Below are positions 59,909 through 64,000 of a stretch of 64,000 nucleotides of DNA, one piece after another. The position numbers were made by a program, and so were the translations under genes. The notes below the pieces were generated by a model. That model was not told the DNA's origin and ran no database searches. It was given only the letters and a program-made list of their open reading frames with translations. Each line of letters opens with the position of its first letter. Within the stretch, counting starts at the first letter, position 1. The stretch covers positions 1,681,779 to 1,745,778 of the forward strand of contig VFFE01009149.1 of the NCBI GenBank assembly GCA_008921705.1, written 5' to 3'. The DNA comes from Burhinus oedicnemus. Lineage: Eukaryota; Chordata; Aves; Charadriiformes; Burhinidae.

Positions 59909-62900
59909 CTGAAAATAAAAAAGGAAAAAGAATGCTTAGTAATTTCAGAGAGGAAGAGAAAAAAATCATTAAATCATACTTGTTTTGAGTGATTAAAGTT
60001 AATGTCTTCAGTGATGTCCTATAAATGCCTTGTTACTGAAAACATACATTAATCATAGACTCATAGAATCATCTAGGTTGGAAGGGACCTTTAAGATCAT
60101 CGAGTCCAACCATTAACCTAGCACTGCCAAAATATACAAAAAAATATATTTCTGCAGGTTACTGACAAAGATTAATCTACCGATTCCCAAAAACCAGCAG
60201 GAGAATGACCATGTCCCCCCAGGCCAGTAGTCCATTCCATATCCTTTAGTGTCTGTGGCGAAGTCCCAGTCCTCTTGCTTTTGCTACAGCCAAGTGATTT
60301 TTGACTCTCCAAGGCTGGGACAGAGTATTTTTTACTGGAGGGCTACATTTATGAGAAATTAGCAACATAAGTATTGGTGGAAGGTTTTCCTTGAGCACTT
60401 TTTTGTCTGGCAGTTATCTTAAAACACTTGGGTTTGGAAGGTGGAAAAACGAACTGACTGAAATCTTATTCTCAGGTTGCACTGCCCTGGGTCCACATTA
60501 TGAAGCTCTAATGCTGAATTTGTTGTTAAAGGGAAGATGAAAACTATTCACACCAGTAATGTATTAAAAAGAACTGTATTTGGGCATTTGTAGGGGTCTC
60601 ATAGGTGTTAATGGGAGGAGAAGGAGGGCTCCCTTCTGGTGAATAGAGCTGCGTAACAGAGCCTGGGGGAATGGGGTACAAGTCTGGATAGTGATCATGT
60701 CAAAAGAGGTAACTCTGAAAGATGTAGGAACATCTGAAAAACGCATCCAGACTTTCAGGTGCTTATATAAACCCCTGGCTTTTAGAGATTCATGTAACAC
60801 TCGTGATGTAGGCAGAAAGAAAGTTAAAATTAGATTTTTATTTAAATGTTATGTCTCACTGAGCAGAGAACTTTCCTCTAGTTTGCGTGTGACGTGGTAT
60901 AGCAGTGAGTAATGCAAGTATTTATGAAAAATTTTCTCATCCCCCACCTCCCAGCCAATAACATTGGATCAAAAGCCGTGGTCTGGGTTGTGCCTTGGAA
61001 GAAAGTAGGAATCTCTCAAATAATTTGCTCATTCCTACTTCTCTTCCAAATGGGTACAGCAGACTGAGCGCTCAGGAAATATATTTAGTTTGATAACAGA
61101 TATGGAAATGCAGAAAGAGTTTGCTGAAAGCTGGTTTCTGCTTTATTTGCTATGCAATGCATGGCTGATTTGTGTGAGTCCGTTAGATAACCAGGTGCAG
61201 GGCCTTTCTAAACTTTGTAATTATCCTCCTTAACTTTTTTTTCATTATTTCAGAAGCATAGATATTTTTCAGCATTACAGCATGGCATCAGTGAAAATTA
61301 CTGGTGTTCTAAATCCTAAATCTTTGCCAAATTCCAATATTAATAACTCGACTCGGGACTGTTATATTCACCCCCTTCTTCTTCAAAGGAGATTCTGATG
61401 TGCTGGTTGCTCAGAAGGATGCAGCCTTTATCGACTGGCAAAAGACTTCTGCATGTGTGCCAAAGGACTCTAAGCCCAATGTCCTTAATTCAACTTAATT
61501 AATTCTTAGGGATATAAACTTAAGCCAGACAAGACCATTCAATATCCTTTTCGTGACCGTGCAAGAAGTAGATGTGAAAGTCCCAATTCCACTACCTATG
61601 ACTCAAAGGTCTACTCAAAATCTCATCCAGAGAAGAAGCTTGTAACTCCAGGCTTTGGTTTGCTATTTGAGAAGCAGTGGGATTTTTAGACTGAGAGAAT
61701 ATAAAATGTCATTAATACATTGTTGAGTGATACACAAACAATGCATCAGTTTTCAGTAATGCCTAATGCATAAAAGCATTCTTTTCATATATATGAACAT
61801 GAGAGGTGTATTCTAGGAATTTTGTAAATTTTAATGTTCTTTTTCAAATGGAGATATATAAAAAATAGTATTTGGGTTTCTCTCATAAACTTTGATTTCA
61901 CCTTGTCCATGTTGTGGAGGTAAAAGTCAGATACGGTTTTTGCTGCCTGATACCCCTCACATTCATTTCTTACCCCCCTTTTCTAGTAGATATTAAAGAC
62001 AAAAGGGCAGAGAAATCTCCTTGATTTCCAAAAGGGTTTTTTTCCAAGTTTTCTTACTAAATCCTCCTTTTTTTAAGTTGTAAAATCTTTAAAAATTCTT
62101 TTACTCATGTAACAGCTAGAATAATGACATATTCTTGCATATTCTTTACCACAAATGGACCTGTGCCACTGCAAGTTTATGGAAAACATGCTCAATTAAT
62201 TATACTGAGATTCCTATACAGAACTATGGCTTTGCCTAATATTACACAGTCAGAGAAACCAGCCATTTACACTGTTCATGCTGCTTTTGAAGCACTCATC
62301 TGAACCAGACCTCAAATCAAAGCTCTCCCAGAGCACACTTTATTGATTCATTCTGCACCCAGATGTAAGCTTGGGATGATATCTAGGAAACGCTGGGAGA
62401 AAATTAATTTCTGCATTTCAACCTAACACAGATCTCTGCACAGCTACCTGATATAGGGCCACCTATGGGTGTCTATGACCTATACTTTGAAGGACCCTAA
62501 TATGGAATGCGAGATGAGATTTGCAGACACTGAGCTTGGGTACATGGACTTTGTAGGAAACCTATGCTATGGTTGCTGTTATGCAGCATCGTCGTGGCCA
62601 AAGGTATCTTGTGGGCAACAACATGTGTTCATAGTAAGTCAAGGGCCTGACCTACAGTGGAATTGCTTACCTGAGGAAGTCTAGCTCACCATGAGTATAT
62701 ATAACAGAGTGAAGAAATAAGGAATTGAAAGTGGAGACAGCACAAAAGAGGAAGACAAAAAGAATTATAATAATAATAGCAACAGTAACAGAAAACAAGT
62801 TTTTTCTTTTATTCCATACATATCAAGTTATTTCCTTTTCTTCCTTGTATACCAAAGTCATGCATTTTCTGTATGTTCAGATGTAAAGTTAGAATGCAGG

Positions 62901-63808
62901 AGCAGCCCACAGAAAAAGCACAAATAGAGGTCAAGCTGCAGAAAAAGGAGTAAGCGGTCCTATGAGAGGACCAAAACATGCATGAAGTATAAAAATAAAC
63001 AACATTAAAAGAAAGCAACTCACTTTGGGGCATAGTTGCATACCAAGTAAACAGCTCGTCGCCAAACAGATCCCCAGACGTTCATATTGTGGCATGTGTG
63101 GATTGCGCAGCCTATACGATTGGAAGTGGCCCAAACCATCTGAATAAATATTTATTATTGGTGAAGTCCAAATTGAAAAGAAATATATATATACATTTAT
63201 TTGAGAGAGAGCTATAAATACATCACAGAAAAGTCCAGCTTTGGACAGTAGATTTTGAATAGAAGAATGTAATTTATATAACCTGTGTGTAATGGGTGCA
63301 CATGGGTCCATAACATCGCATGGGGCATCTGGGGTTGCAATCCTGAGGATAAGGGAAAGCATAATCCTTCACCTCATCATACCATGGCTTTACCAGCTGG
63401 AGAATAGATCGATACCTGGGTTTTTTTAAAAGACAGAAAGAAAAACATGTAATTTTAGATTTAGGTATTTTGGAACTTTCTGCTGCTAATCCCTCTGATG
63501 CAAGTCACCTAAATACACATTTCTGCACGCATCACTAGGGGCACAGTATTAAGCAATAACACTCTTAAGTCAAATGAACATAGATGGATATCAATTATTG
63601 CTAGAATATTGGATGACACTTGCATCACTCTAAGATCTGGATCTCGCTGTTCGAAAGCTGACAAAATAACTGCCACAGTATCTGCCTACCTTCCAGTTCT
63701 TACGGATAGATTCTGGCCCAAGAATCTCAGTAAGTAGGAAGGTCCATGGTCCCAAATGCATGTAGCAGCCCAAGCCTCTGCAGATTTGGCAAGAGTTTCA
63801 TCCCAAAC
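59773..63808 (-). CDS. PI15: PI15, peptidase inhibitor 15 (3' part of gene, four coding exons)
   Basis: This is the C-terminal part of a secreted CAP-superfamily (CRISP/antigen 5/PR-1) protein, joined from exons 63808-63690, 63415-63283, 63139-63024 and 59908-59773. The exons give 166 residues plus the stop. They cover most of the CAP fold: the WDHGPSYL segment, WYDEVKDY, the CAP signature around CTHYTQMVW, and the second signature [13 protein letters not shown] short cysteine-rich tail follows ([11 protein letters not shown]...), and the protein ends in YLYWFK. It is distinguished from its neighbour and paralogue CRISPLD1 by stopping straight after this tail, with no LCCL domains, and by residues such as [18 protein letters not shown]. 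The family product is a weak trypsin inhibitor of the extracellular space, as known from human PI15. The signal peptide, N-terminal exons and promoter lie beyond the right edge. Introns are 274, 143 and 3115 bp. No frameshift or stop is seen, so the gene appears intact here. Confidence 0.95.
60053..60129 (-). mobile_element. CR1 LINE 3' tail in PI15 intron
   Basis: Read on the minus strand it ends in the CR1 signature: a GTTGGACTCGATGATCTTAA-like stretch, then CCTTCCAACCTAGATGATTC and the ATTCTATGA octamer repeats. It is a severely 5'-truncated copy of about 77 bp in the 3115-bp intron before the last PI15 exon, in the same orientation as the gene. It is of the same subfamily type as 31008-31118. 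Confidence 0.85.
60130..63023. other. PI15 intron sequence, no further feature
   Basis: This is the remainder of the long intron between the last two PI15 exons. ORFs here are below 75 codons and not protein-like. The right part has short AT-rich and ATAATA runs (about 62762-62785). No repeat family was recognised. Confidence 0.6.
63024..63139 (-). CDS. PI15: PI15 coding exon ([11 protein letters not shown] to CNYAP)
   Basis: The exon is 116 bp, with acceptor TTCAG and a strong donor GTGAGT. It encodes 38 residues from [11 protein letters not shown] through [13 protein letters not shown], then two bases (AA) of the Lys codon completed in the last exon. It carries the second CAP signature YLVCNYAP. 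Phases on both sides match the neighbouring exons. Confidence 0.95.
63283..63415 (-). CDS. PI15: PI15 coding exon (CAP domain, WYDEVKDY and CTHYTQ)
   Basis: The exon is 133 bp, with acceptor CCCAG and donor GTTATA. The first base completes the split Arg codon, then 44 codons run from [15 protein letters not shown] to GPMCTHYTQ. It contains the Glu of WYDEV and the His of CTHYTQ, both conserved in the CAP pocket, and four cysteines in the CNPRCPMRC...C region. It ends in phase 0. Confidence 0.95.
63690..63808 (-). CDS. PI15: PI15 coding exon (CAP domain, [13 protein letters not shown] segment)
   Basis: The exon is 119 bp, preceded by TTTTGTCAG and followed by the donor GTAGGC. It encodes 39 residues from [13 protein letters not shown] to LSVRTG, plus two bases (AG) of a split Arg codon. 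It includes the WDHG His that belongs to the conserved CAP cavity. The start phase is 0, so the preceding exon, outside the window, should end on a complete codon. Confidence 0.95.
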
Positions 63809-64000
63809 CTGACAAAATAAAATATCCTTAGCAGTAGAACGGAAAAAACAAATAGTGATCACAGTGCGCGAACACAAGAAGCAAGTATCTTAAGTCGCAA
63901 ATATAACACATCAGATCTGTAAGCTAGGCAGAGAGCTCTTGAATTCAGAAAACTGTGAGACAGCATGTACAGGATCAAGCAGGATTTACCCTAACACTGG

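Noticed and set aside
62931..63362. 143-codon minus ORF overlapping PI15 exons
   Set aside because: An out-of-frame reading through two PI15 exons and the 143-bp intron between them; the true frame is supported by exon phases and family residues.
59773..63808. CRISPLD1 instead of PI15
   Set aside because: The protein ends straight after the short Cys-rich tail (YLYWFK-stop) without LCCL domains, and key residues fit PI15.

Overview
The window is vertebrate nuclear DNA, almost certainly from a bird. Evidence: several CR1 LINE fragments carrying the typical 3' tail of ATTCTATG-like octamers, two solo endogenous-retrovirus LTRs of types that recur in avian genomes, GT-AG introns, and an AT-rich, gene-poor background. 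The larger LTR (9351-10497) resembles an ERVL-type LTR I associate with non-galliform birds, so the species is probably outside the chicken group; this is recollection, not a search. Two 20-N assembly gaps (4179-4198, 18382-18401) are present.

Only one protein-coding gene can be supported. The last four coding exons of PI15 (peptidase inhibitor 15, a secreted CAP-superfamily protein) lie on the minus strand between 63808 and 59773. All exon phases fit, all splice sites are GT-AG, and the reading frame ends in YLYWFK-stop. The 5' exons and promoter lie beyond position 64000. The 3' UTR must run leftwards from 59772; its end is not certain, and AATAAA signals sit at 59772-59777, 58792-58797 and 57525-57530.

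The remaining 57-59 kb look intergenic. In other vertebrates CRISPLD1 lies downstream of PI15 in the same orientation, so this is probably the PI15-CRISPLD1 interval. I found no CRISPLD1 exon and no CpG-rich promoter. The interval holds: a 659-bp solo LTR with a perfect 5-bp target duplication (3812-4470); a CR1 3' end (6555-7194); a very old CR1 relic (8597-9225); a 1147-bp ERVL-like solo LTR with a perfect duplication (9351-10497); a large TTCC/TTTC tract around an assembly gap (18293-18598); a CR1 3' end on minus (21671-22315); short CR1 tails (31008-31118, 41470-41541, 60053-60129); a tRNA-like SINE relic (about 33940-34064); and a roughly 3-kb decayed CR1 with ORF1 and ORF2 remnants (47067-50020), split by a shortened LTR of the same family as the first one.

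I see no novel multi-gene system. The points most worth checking are an exon-like, CpG-retaining block inside the presumed PI15 3' UTR (59184-59256), a 24-bp perfect palindrome (44866-44889), an unidentified repeat present twice (16046-16200 and 19212-19388), an ORF-bearing block with a frame break (43952-44234), and the nested, internally deleted LTR (47232-47492).
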